Assembly (NCBI GenBank): GCA_902492185.1
Contig: CABUKY010000026.1
Location: forward strand, 1-15,109
Direction of reading: 5' to 3'
DNA: 15,109 nucleotides
Source: an uncultured Collinsella sp.
GTDB taxonomy: Bacteria; Actinomycetota; Coriobacteriia; Coriobacteriales; Coriobacteriaceae
A program made the translations under genes and the position numbers. This document shows positions 1 through 5,862 of the stretch, piece by piece. The notes below the pieces were generated by a model, which searched no databases, was not told where the DNA came from, and saw nothing but the letters and a program-made list of their open reading frames with translations. The first letter of the stretch is position 1, and every line of letters begins with the position of its first letter.

Positions 1-23
1 TTTTTTTTTTTTTTTTTTTTTTT
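1..23. other. T homopolymer at window edge
   Basis: Twenty-three consecutive T residues open the window. Read on the minus strand they would encode a run of seven lysines immediately after residue 45 of the methionine aminopeptidase start, where homologues normally continue into an ordinary sequence leading to the catalytic domain. A run this long inside a conserved housekeeping gene is implausible. I infer an assembly or sequencing artefact at a contig end rather than real coding DNA. Confidence 0.7.
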
Positions 24-157
24 GGCAGAACCTCCCAGCCCTCTTCCCACAAGCGCTCGAGGCGCTCATCAAAGGTGCTATGGCATTTCTTATATTTTTT
101 GCCGCTGCCGCACCAGCAAGCGTCGTTGCGGCCGGGCACGGGTCCTTTGTCAAACAT
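1..157 (-). CDS. map: Methionine aminopeptidase with N-terminal SEC-C zinc motif (5' fragment)
   Basis: Only the first 45 credible residues are present (MFDKGPVPGRNDACWCGSGK onward); the gene runs off the window through the poly-T edge. The motif CWCGSGKKYKKCH, residues 14-26, is a SEC-C type zinc-binding knuckle. In many Clostridia and Coriobacteriia this motif is the N-terminal tag of type I methionine aminopeptidase, the cytoplasmic metalloenzyme that removes the initiator methionine. The residues that follow (FDERLERLWEEGWEVLP) match the linker of that family as I remember it. The ATG at 157 is preceded by AAGGAAG at a normal distance. The catalytic domain is not visible, so another SEC-C protein cannot be excluded. 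The gene lies downstream of the radical SAM gene on the same strand, separated by the 210-276 hairpin. Confidence 0.7.
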   Translation of the reverse strand, partial: MFDKGPVPGRNDACWCGSGKKYKKCHSTFDERLERLWEEGWEVLPKKKKKKK

Positions 158-209
158 GGCTAACTTCCTTTCATACGCAGCTAGTATAGCCCACCCACGC
201 GTCTATAAA

Positions 210-276
210 AGTTGCGGTGATATAGTTCCGATTTAAGCGGTTTAACAGCACAAATAGGAACTATATCACCGCAACT
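210..276. repeat. Perfect 20-bp inverted repeat, 27-nt loop
   Basis: AGTTGCGGTGATATAGTTCC at 210-229 is repeated as its exact reverse complement at 257-276, around a 27-nt loop. It lies between the radical SAM gene and the methionine aminopeptidase gene, both on the minus strand. Read on the minus strand the second arm is followed by a short U tract (ACTTTTATAG), so it could terminate the radical SAM transcript. The arms are much longer than an ordinary terminator needs and contain few G-C runs. The architecture matches the hairpins at 4611-4680 and 12865-13083, although the arm sequences differ. Confidence 0.9.
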
Positions 277-317
277 GATGGGGCGGGATGGTGGGCACTG
301 GCTGCTGCGTGGTTTTG

Positions 318-1094
318 CTAGTAGCTCACCTGGCAGGGGATGCCGAGGGCGCGCACGCGTGCAGCAATCTTGTCGAGCACCTCGGGCGCCGCTTTAGCAA
401 GGCCGGCGACCGGTGTCTCGCGCGCCACCGTGTAAATGGTCGCCTCCTGTGGGCGAATGCGCTCGAGCGCCGCGAGCCAAGGGCCGACGTACTCCTCGCC
501 AGTGTTATCGAGAGACTTGCCCCGGTGCTCGCCGGTCAAAAAGATCGTCTGGATAATGACGCGGCCGTTAAAGCTCGCGAACGTCTCGATCTGGTGCTCT
601 ACATCGTAGGGGCCAACGGGCTGGTCGAGCAGCTGGATAAAAGCCGGGGCGACCGTATCGAGCTTGAGGATGTTGTCGTCGACCATCATGAGCGCATCGT
701 GTACCTGGGGATGGTCGGCGCGCGTGCCGTTGGAAAGCACGGCAATCTTGGTGTTTGGGGCCAGCTCGTCGCGCAGCGCGACGGCGCCGGCGATGGCCTG
801 CGGAAACTCCGGTGCGGCGGTGGGCTCGCCGTTGCCTGCGAAGGTGATTACATCGGGGAGCTCGCCCTCGGCTGCCATCTCGCGCAGCTTGGCCTCGAGT
901 GCATCGAGTACCACGGCAGCTGTGTTGTACGGCTCATGGCAGGGGCGCTCAGCGTTGAGACCGTTTTCGCAGTAAATGCAATCGAACGTGCAGATTTTGC
1001 CGCTGGCCGGCATCATGTTGACGCCGAGCGAAAGGCCCAGGCGACGGCTGCGAACGGGCCCAAAGATGGGGCCGGCATTCAAAAACGTAGACAT
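318..1094 (-). CDS. Radical SAM protein (COG0731-like Fe-S oxidoreductase)
   Basis: A 258-residue cytoplasmic protein with the radical SAM cluster motif CTFDCIYC (Cys35, Cys39, Cys42), which binds a [4Fe-4S] cluster and S-adenosylmethionine to make a 5'-deoxyadenosyl radical. FAGNGEPTAAPEF at 85-97 is the GxGEPT-type SAM-contacting segment. The opening FGPVRSRRLGLSLGVNMMP resembles the short radical SAM proteins of COG0731, distant relatives of wyosine-synthesis enzymes; the actual substrate is unknown. Two in-frame ATGs lie close together at 1100 and 1094. GAGGAG sits 9 nt before the one at 1094 but only 3 nt before the one at 1100, so MSTFLNAG is preferred. No partner gene or substrate peptide is adjacent. 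The gene is divergent from the hydrolase, and the 210-276 hairpin follows it. Confidence 0.8.
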   Translation of the reverse strand: MSTFLNAGPIFGPVRSRRLGLSLGVNMMPASGKICTFDCIYCENGLNAERPCHEPYNTAAVVLDALEAKLREMAAEGELPDVITFAGNGEPTAAPEFPQAIAGAVALRDELAPNTKIAVLSNGTRADHPQVHDALMMVDDNILKLDTVAPAFIQLLDQPVGPYDVEHQIETFASFNGRVIIQTIFLTGEHRGKSLDNTGEEYVGPWLAALERIRPQEATIYTVARETPVAGLAKAAPEVLDKIAARVRALGIPCQVSY

Positions 1095-1142
1095 AGGCAT
1101 ATGCTCCTCAAGACAATTGTGCCTAAGCATAGCATCGGCTCC

Positions 1143-1167
1143 AAAGCAAGGTGTAGGCTCTTGCTTT
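1143..1167. promoter_or_regulatory. 8-bp inverted repeat in the divergent intergenic region
   Basis: AAAGCAAG (1143-1150) and CTTGCTTT (1160-1167) are perfect inverted arms around 9 nt. They lie 43 bp upstream of the ATG-side SD region of the radical SAM gene, within the 225-bp gap shared with the divergent hydrolase. An operator or a leader hairpin of the radical SAM transcript are both possible. A second, weaker inverted repeat (GTCCATCCA at 1264-1272 with TGGATGGGC at 1291-1299, one G-T pair) lies just before the hydrolase start. I cannot place a convincing promoter in this gap. Confidence 0.4.
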
Positions 1168-1319
1168 ACAAGTTTCGTTTTTTCACGTCGCTCATTATGC
1201 CGTGCCATGAAAAGCCTCGGGTCGGGTACAGTTAATCTGTTAACAAGTCGTAAGGCAATGCGGGTCCATCCAATCGTACTGACGTGCAACTGGATGGGCG
1301 TTGATGATGGGGGCACAAC

Positions 1320-2117
1320 ATGGATTTTACGGTCGAGAATGCGGGCACTACGATCGCCTGCCGCGAGTATGCCGGCCCGGTTGTATCGTCCGATGCACCC
1401 GCCTTGGTTTGCGTGCACGGTGCCTGCGTCGACGGCGTCTTTTTTGACGCCATCGCCCGCGAGCTCGCCCGTGACTGTCGCGTCATTGCCTACGACCGCC
1501 GCGGTTGCGGCGAGAGCGGCGACGCTGCAGACGGACGCTACGACCTCGCTGCCCAGGCCGCCGACCTACAGGCTGTTATCGAGCATATTGGCGCTCCGGC
1601 AAACGTGCTCGCGCACAGTGCCGGTACGTTGGTGGCCCTGGAGCTTCTCCGTGCAAACCCCGCCATAATCTCGCGTGCGATTCTGCATGAACCCGCCGTG
1701 ACGGATGAGGGCGCCGGCCTGGGCGCGGCCCCGGTCTTGCTCGAGATGATCGCCGCGGGAAAGGTCTCCAGGGCATTACGGGCCTTCCTGGGCGCCATCG
1801 GCGATTCGGACCCTGAGGCCCCCAAGTTAACCGAGGCGGAAGCCAAGCATGCCCTGCGCAACGGCCGTAGTTTCATGGCGAACGAATACGGGATTACTAT
1901 GACCTGCGTTCCCGATTGGGATAGCGTCCGTGCGTCGAAAACGGTGGCCGCCGTGCTCCTGGGCGAGCTCTCGATTGGCACGCCTCGCGAGGCGGGCACG
2001 AGGGTGGCGGCTGAGCTTTTGGACTGTCCGCTCGTAATGGTTCCCGGCGCGCACAACGGCCTGCGCGATCGCCCAGGAGCGGCTGCCCAGACTGTCCTTG
2101 GCATCCTGGGACTCTAA
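1320..2117 (+). CDS. Alpha/beta-fold hydrolase
   Basis: A 265-residue protein with the layout of the alpha/beta hydrolase superfamily. LVCVHGACVDG at 29-39 carries the HG oxyanion-hole segment, and YDRRGCGESG at 58-67 is the typical loop after strand 4. AHSAG at 98-102 is the nucleophile elbow with Ser100, where most relatives have GHSxG. VMVPGAHNG at 239-247 supplies the likely catalytic His245. At the usual position of the catalytic acid (LLGELSIGTP, 213-222) there is no aspartate; Glu216 is the only acidic residue close by, so either it serves as the acid or the triad is altered. There is no signal peptide, so the protein should act in the cytoplasm. The substrate cannot be predicted. The start has only a weak G-rich SD (GGGGG, 1309-1313). 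Confidence 0.8.
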   Translation: MDFTVENAGTTIACREYAGPVVSSDAPALVCVHGACVDGVFFDAIARELARDCRVIAYDRRGCGESGDAADGRYDLAAQAADLQAVIEHIGAPANVLAHSAGTLVALELLRANPAIISRAILHEPAVTDEGAGLGAAPVLLEMIAAGKVSRALRAFLGAIGDSDPEAPKLTEAEAKHALRNGRSFMANEYGITMTCVPDWDSVRASKTVAAVLLGELSIGTPREAGTRVAAELLDCPLVMVPGAHNGLRDRPGAAAQTVLGILGL

Positions 2118-2328
2118 CACCCGCAATAGCCAAAGCAGACTTCACCCACAAACGTTTCGGCATTGTTAACAAATGTGTTCAAAACATCACGTCTGCGGCT
2201 TCAATCGCGCCGTCTGCCAACTCATAAAAATGTAACAGCATTTACGTGCTTACCTGCATCGGCAAGGTGTTACCCTTGTAACATTTGGAACCCACCGCTA
2301 CCATGCGAAGCTATCGAAAGGGCCCCAT
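2118..2328 (+). promoter_or_regulatory. Leader region of the HD-GYP gene with TGTTAC/GTAACA palindrome
   Basis: This 211-bp gap should hold the promoter of the signalling unit. The clearest element is the palindrome TGTTAC-CCTT-GTAACA at 2268-2283, with another TGTAACA at 2231-2237. Both resemble the core of the half-units in the array at 12865-13083, but the surrounding bases differ. GCAGAC (about 2137) and GTCTGC (about 2191 and 2211) are further short inverted words of unknown meaning. I see no convincing -35/-10 pair, and the SD before the ATG at 2329 is weak (AAAGGG, about 2317). Confidence 0.35.
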
Positions 2329-4209
2329 ATGCTCAATAATCACGAGGTCAATCTAACCGACGAGGAGGCTGCCGCCGAGGTCGCCCGTGTCGCGAAGACC
2401 TACCCCGTGGTACGTTTGCTGTCGGCCGATCAGATTAAGAGCGAGCCTAACTGCCTGCTCGCCGGCGATCGCTGCCCTTGTCTGCGCCAGGCAAGTCTTG
2501 AGGCCTTGACAGATTCCGATGAGGTGTCGGAGCAACTGCTCAACGATGGCGTTGAGTACCGCGCTCGCCTGCGCCCTCTGAAGGTCGAGGGCAAGCCTCA
2601 TGTCCTGCTGATGGTGCGTCCGATCGATGGGCAAGAGGCTGCAGAAGAGGACCTTGTCTACACCGACGTGCTGACGAGCGTGCATAATCGCCGGTATTAC
2701 GAGGAAAAGCTCCGAAGCGCCCGCATGAATGCCGGCGTTGCGATGATCGACCTTGATGATTTTAGGGTCTTCAACGATACGTGTGGCCGTCATGCCGGCG
2801 ACCTTGCGCTCGGTGCCGTGGCGACAGCCATGCGCAGCGGAATCCGTTCGACTGACGAGCTTGTGCGCTATGGCTGCGACAAGTTTGTGGTTGTCATGCC
2901 CAATATTCCCTCCGATGACTTCACCCGTCGCCTGCATCAGGTGTCCGATGCCGTTCGTTCCACGATTATTCCGGGCCATGAGTACGTGAGCTTGACGGCA
3001 TGTGTTGGTGGCGTTCGCATTCATGGCGAGACGGTCGATGAGGGCGTTGGCCGCGCTGTCCAGTTACTGAGCCGCGCTAAGGCAAAAGCCGGTACAGTCG
3101 TGACCGATGCCGATTCCATCGAGGCCTTCCAAAGCGAAAAGCCTTTGGTACTTATTGTCGATGACTCCGAGATGAACCGAGTCATTCTCAGCGAGATGCT
3201 CAAGGACGAGTATTGCATCCTCGAGGCCGACAACGGTCGTACGGCGCTCGACATGGTCGACCGCTATGGTGATGAGTTGTCGCTCGTGCTGCTGGATATT
3301 GTCATGCCGGGCATAAGCGGCTTTGAGGTGCTGGCCGGTCTGTCGCGCCGATCGGTTAGTGACAATCTGCCTGTCATCATGATTTCGAGCGAAGATTCCG
3401 ATGATATGGTTCTGCGCGCGTACGAGCTGGGCGCCTCGGACTATATCAACCGCCCGTTTGACTCCCGTGTCGTGCGCCGCCGTGTAAGCAACACCATCCG
3501 CCTATACGCCAAACAGCGCCGTCTGACGAGCCTGCTGTCCCAGCAGTACAACGAGCGTGTCAAGAACAGTCGCATGCTCATCGACATCATGGCTGGCGTC
3601 ATGGAGCTTCGCAACGGCGAGAGCGGCAGGCACGTTACGAACATCGAAAAGCTGACCGAGCTGCTGCGTGGCTGTCTGGTCCAGCGTAGCGGCACGATCT
3701 TCCTCGACAATGAGGAACGCTCCACGATCGCCCTGGCTTCGGCGCTGCACGATATCGGCAAGATGTCGATTGACGATGCGATTCTCAACAAGCCCGGACG
3801 CCTTACGCCCGAGGAGTTCGAGATTATGAAGACGCATACCACGATCGGCGCCGACATGCTGCGTGAGCTGGGTAGCCATCACGCCGGCAATGCGCTTATG
3901 GAATATGCGTACCAGATTGCGCGTTGGCACCACGAGCGCTGGGACGGCAAGGGTTACCCCGATGGCCTTAAGGGCGACGAAATTCCCATTGCCGCACAGG
4001 TGGTTTCGGTGGCCGACGTGTACGATGCCCTGACGAGCGTGCGCGTATACAAAGACGCTATCCCGCACAAGGAGGCGATCCAAATGATCCTGGACGGTAA
4101 GTGCGGCACCTTTAACCCGCTGTTGCTCGACTGCCTGCTCGAGGTGCAAGACCGTATTGCCGAGACGTTGGCACGCCCCGCCGACGTTGTCGCGTTCCCC
4201 ACGATTTAG
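2329..4209 (+). CDS. Response regulator with degenerate GGDEF, receiver and HD-GYP domains
   Basis: A 626-residue cytoplasmic signalling protein. Residues 1-108 look PAS-like and carry Cys42, Cys49 and Cys51. Residues 110-265 are a GGDEF domain (DVLTSVHNRRYYEE, MIDLDDFRVFND), but the signature loop reads RYGCDKF instead of RYGGDEF, so cyclase activity is probably lost. Residues 272-395 are a receiver: Asp278/Asp279, phospho-acceptor Asp323 in LLDIVMPG, and NRPF where KPF is normal, so the conserved lysine is replaced by Arg375. Residues 415-610 are an HD-GYP phosphodiesterase with its ligand set intact: His435, HDIGK (His474/Asp475), His503, HHE (His534/His535), GYP at 542-544 and Asp563. The likely role is phosphorylation-controlled breakdown of a cyclic dinucleotide. 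The Hpt gene starts 23 nt later and is the probable phosphodonor. Confidence 0.88.
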   Translation: MLNNHEVNLTDEEAAAEVARVAKTYPVVRLLSADQIKSEPNCLLAGDRCPCLRQASLEALTDSDEVSEQLLNDGVEYRARLRPLKVEGKPHVLLMVRPIDGQEAAEEDLVYTDVLTSVHNRRYYEEKLRSARMNAGVAMIDLDDFRVFNDTCGRHAGDLALGAVATAMRSGIRSTDELVRYGCDKFVVVMPNIPSDDFTRRLHQVSDAVRSTIIPGHEYVSLTACVGGVRIHGETVDEGVGRAVQLLSRAKAKAGTVVTDADSIEAFQSEKPLVLIVDDSEMNRVILSEMLKDEYCILEADNGRTALDMVDRYGDELSLVLLDIVMPGISGFEVLAGLSRRSVSDNLPVIMISSEDSDDMVLRAYELGASDYINRPFDSRVVRRRVSNTIRLYAKQRRLTSLLSQQYNERVKNSRMLIDIMAGVMELRNGESGRHVTNIEKLTELLRGCLVQRSGTIFLDNEERSTIALASALHDIGKMSIDDAILNKPGRLTPEEFEIMKTHTTIGADMLRELGSHHAGNALMEYAYQIARWHHERWDGKGYPDGLKGDEIPIAAQVVSVADVYDALTSVRVYKDAIPHKEAIQMILDGKCGTFNPLLLDCLLEVQDRIAETLARPADVVAFPTI

Positions 4210-4232
4210 TTTGACCAAAGGAGTTTTAATCC

Positions 4233-4589
4233 ATGATTTCCATGCGTGAGGCGTATGAGAAGATCGGCGCTAATTATGATGACGCGTGCGCTCGGCTGAT
4301 GGGCGAGGAAATGCTCGCCCGCTTTGCCCTCAAGTTTTTGGATGACGAGAGCATGGACAAGCTGGAGGCCGCCATGGCGGCGGGAGACGCCGAAGGTGCG
4401 TTTATGGCAGCGCACACGCTCAAGGGCGTGAGCCAAAACCTGGGATTCGATAATCTGTACGAGCCGGCGGTCGTGGTAACCGAAGCACTGCGTGGTGCCG
4501 ATGCCGTTGACGGCGCTCGCGAGGGGATGCATGCGCTGCAGCAGCAATATGCGGCTACGATGTCGGCCCTGCGCGAGGCGGCCGAATAA
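4233..4589 (+). CDS. Stand-alone Hpt (histidine phosphotransfer) protein
   Basis: A 118-residue, mostly helical protein that fits a single Hpt four-helix bundle. The phosphorylation site is His61 in AAHTLKGVSQNLGF (59-72), which matches the family motif AHxLKG. Such proteins carry a phosphoryl group between the receiver domain of a hybrid kinase and that of a response regulator, in the cytoplasm. The gene follows the receiver/HD-GYP gene by 23 nt and has a good SD (AAAGGAG) 9-10 nt before the ATG, so the two are surely one operon and the adjacent receiver is the obvious partner. No histidine kinase lies in the window, so the upstream source of phosphate must be encoded elsewhere. Confidence 0.9.
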   Translation: MISMREAYEKIGANYDDACARLMGEEMLARFALKFLDDESMDKLEAAMAAGDAEGAFMAAHTLKGVSQNLGFDNLYEPAVVVTEALRGADAVDGAREGMHALQQQYAATMSALREAAE

Positions 4590-4610
4590 GAGCTTGCGTG
4601 CTTTGATGAC

Positions 4611-4706
4611 AATGAGAGTGGATAATCTCCCGTTTTAGGCTCGGTGGTGGCCTCAAAGTGGGAGATTATCCACTCTCGTTCGATACGTGTCCAAAAATCC
4701 ACTCTC
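4611..4706. repeat. Long imperfect hairpin plus a third half-copy
   Basis: GAGAGTGGATAATCTCCC at 4614-4631 is repeated as its exact reverse complement at 4660-4677 around a 28-nt loop. Pairing extends outward by three more pairs (one G-T) to 4611-4680, and continues inside the loop as TTT-AGGC with GCCT-AAA. A third fragment, ATCCACTCTC, recurs at 4697-4706 in the same orientation as the right arm. The element starts 21 bp after the Hpt stop codon and has no U tract on the plus strand, so it does not look like a standard terminator. It sits exactly at the left edge of the AT-richer island. Confidence 0.85.
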
Positions 4707-4765
4707 ACCCCTTCCGATTAGTGAATGGCCTATGCGCACTGGCGGGGCTTTCCGCATGCAATCTA

Positions 4766-4799
4766 TATCGTTGTTCGATAAACTGTTCGAATAACGATA
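4766..4799 (+). promoter_or_regulatory. Operator-like CGATA repeats before the DUF2975 gene
   Basis: TATCGTT (4766-4772) and AACGATA (4793-4799) form an inverted pair, with a further GTTCGATAA and GTTCGAATAA as near-direct repeats between them. The block lies 20 bp before the DUF2975 start, where a promoter is expected. The same CGATAA/TTATCG word flanks the promoter of the ABC exporter at 5810-5845. I infer binding sites for the small HTH regulator encoded in between. The core promoter itself (possibly TTGTTC at 4771) is weak. Confidence 0.5.
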
Positions 4800-4819
4800 G
4801 AGTCGATGAGGGTGAGTGT

Positions 4820-5380
4820 ATGTCCAACAGCGTTCAGCGTATGGCCAAGGCGGGCGAAAATATCAGGAAGCTTGGTTTTTGCATGGCAGCCGTTTTTGCA
4901 GGGATGCTCGTCGCTTTTGCCGCGTTGGTTGTTTACGTGATTTGGTATGCGGTTGAAAACGTTGCTTCTGTCGATTCTTTTGGTGTCGTGACGCTTCTCA
5001 ATGGCGGGTGCATCGTTATCCCAAGCGGACTGTGCCTGGCACTCGTTGTGGGTATTTCGCTTGTCGTTTTGTGCGGGGTCAGCCGTAACATCTCGCGGGG
5101 CGTCTCGCCCTTTACCAGGGCACATGTGCGGCTTATCCGTGTTCTTGCATTTGCCTTTGCTGTTAACGCTGCGGTTTCGTTTGTTGGTGCCTATGGATCG
5201 GTCAATCTCACCATTGGCGGACTGGAGCTTTACATCGTGCCTCATTCCTTCGTTATTGAGATTTGCCAAGGCGCTACCTTTGATGCGGGGTCGTTTATCG
5301 GCGCAGTTGTCTGCTTGTTTATCTCGGCGATCTGGAGTTATGCCTCGCTGCTCCAAGAGCAGTCTGACGAGCTTGTGTAG
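4820..5380 (+). CDS. DUF2975 family membrane protein (YoaS-like)
   Basis: A 186-residue integral membrane protein with four predicted helices, around 20-43, 60-88, 106-126 and 158-177. Two family marks of DUF2975 are visible: GVSPFT at 94-99 after the second helix, and the C-terminal SYASLLQEQSDELV, which matches the usual LQxExD ending. The ATG at 4820 is chosen because it gives the family length and follows a G-rich SD (GAGGGTGA); an in-frame ATG at 4658 would run through the hairpin element. The next gene is a YozG-like HTH regulator starting 8 nt after the stop. DUF2975 and such regulators form a recurrent pair (yoaS-yozG in Bacillus subtilis). The molecular function of the family is unknown; a sensor or modulator of the regulator is a fair guess. 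Confidence 0.85.
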   Translation: MSNSVQRMAKAGENIRKLGFCMAAVFAGMLVAFAALVVYVIWYAVENVASVDSFGVVTLLNGGCIVIPSGLCLALVVGISLVVLCGVSRNISRGVSPFTRAHVRLIRVLAFAFAVNAAVSFVGAYGSVNLTIGGLELYIVPHSFVIEICQGATFDAGSFIGAVVCLFISAIWSYASLLQEQSDELV

Positions 5381-5388
5381 GAGGAAAC

Positions 5389-5718
5389 ATGAGCTATCTC
5401 ATCATCGAGCTTGAGACGCAGCTGCTTAAGACCGGAAAGACCAACGCTGATCTGATTCGGGCGACGGGGCATACTCCGGCTAATATTTCAAAGCTTAGAA
5501 ACGGAAAGATAAAAGCTATTCGCCTAAAGACGCTTCTCGATATCTGTGATGAGCTTGATTGTCAACCGGGAGATATTATTCAGCGCGTGAACGAGAAAGA
5601 GCTTGAGGAGCTTATTGTCGAGCGCGCAAAAAATGTTGTGAGGCAGATGCGGGATGGCGGAGGCAATGAGGCGTCGCTTCCGACATCAGTCTTTGCTGTC
5701 GATTTGAGTGACGAGTAG
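5389..5718 (+). CDS. YozG-like XRE-family transcriptional regulator
   Basis: A 109-residue protein with a Cro/C1-type helix-turn-helix over residues 14-66. LLKTGKTNADLIRATGHTPA and NISKLRNGK form the HTH core, and LLDICDELDCQPGDII is the typical ending of the HTH_26/YozG group. It differs from the usual short family members by a C-terminal tail of about 40 residues (67-109), which begins with a likely helix (NEKELEELIVERAKNVVRQM). The start has an excellent SD (AGGAGG at 5379-5384) that overlaps the end of the DUF2975 gene. The protein most likely binds the CGATAA/TTATCG sites before its own operon and before the exporter. A terminator follows 35 bp later. Confidence 0.88.
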   Translation: MSYLIIELETQLLKTGKTNADLIRATGHTPANISKLRNGKIKAIRLKTLLDICDELDCQPGDIIQRVNEKELEELIVERAKNVVRQMRDGGGNEASLPTSVFAVDLSDE

Positions 5719-5752
5719 CTTAAGGCGAACAACTAAAACGAAGTATCAGCGT

Positions 5753-5787
5753 GAAGGAACTCGTGTCTAACACGGGTTCTTTCTTTT
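5753..5787 (+). terminator. Rho-independent terminator after the HTH gene
   Basis: GAAGGAACTCGTG (5753-5765) pairs with CACGGGTTCTTTC (5771-5783) over 13 bp with two G-T pairs and a 5-nt loop TCTAA, followed by TTTT. It separates the DUF2975/HTH pair from the exporter operon, so the exporter should have its own promoter. Confidence 0.85.
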
Positions 5788-5795
5788 AGATTATC

Positions 5796-5845
5796 TTGAC
5801 AAATATGAGTTATCGAAAAACAATAAAAACCATGGAAAACGATAA
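5796..5845 (+). promoter_or_regulatory. Promoter with TTATCG/CGATAA operator half-sites for the ABC exporter
   Basis: A perfect -35 TTGACA (5796-5801) is followed at 17 bp by AACAAT (5819-5824), a four-of-six match to the -10 consensus. TTATCG (5810-5815) lies within the spacer and CGATAA (5840-5845) just downstream, as an inverted pair. This layout suits repression by the neighbouring HTH protein. The SD AGGAGG sits 7 nt before the ATG at 5863. Confidence 0.65.
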
Positions 5846-5862
5846 AGGAAAGGAGGAACGAT

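Noticed and set aside
288..1235. 315-codon plus-strand reading frame opposite the radical SAM gene.
   Set aside because: Antisense shadow without a domain; the opposite strand has the CxxxCxxC cluster and GxGEPT motif.
1101..1418. Upstream extension of the radical SAM frame (about 108 extra codons).
   Set aside because: The extension has no similarity to the family and would overlap the divergent hydrolase start; the SD fits the ATG at 1094.
2353..3024. Minus-strand reading frame across the GGDEF region, and a similar one at 3502-4218.
   Set aside because: Both are mirror frames of the HD-GYP gene with histidine- and arginine-rich, non-protein-like composition.
4658..4819. Upstream in-frame extension of the DUF2975 gene (54 extra codons).
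   Set aside because: It runs through the hairpin arm and operator-like region and has no family similarity; the ATG at 4820 gives the normal length.
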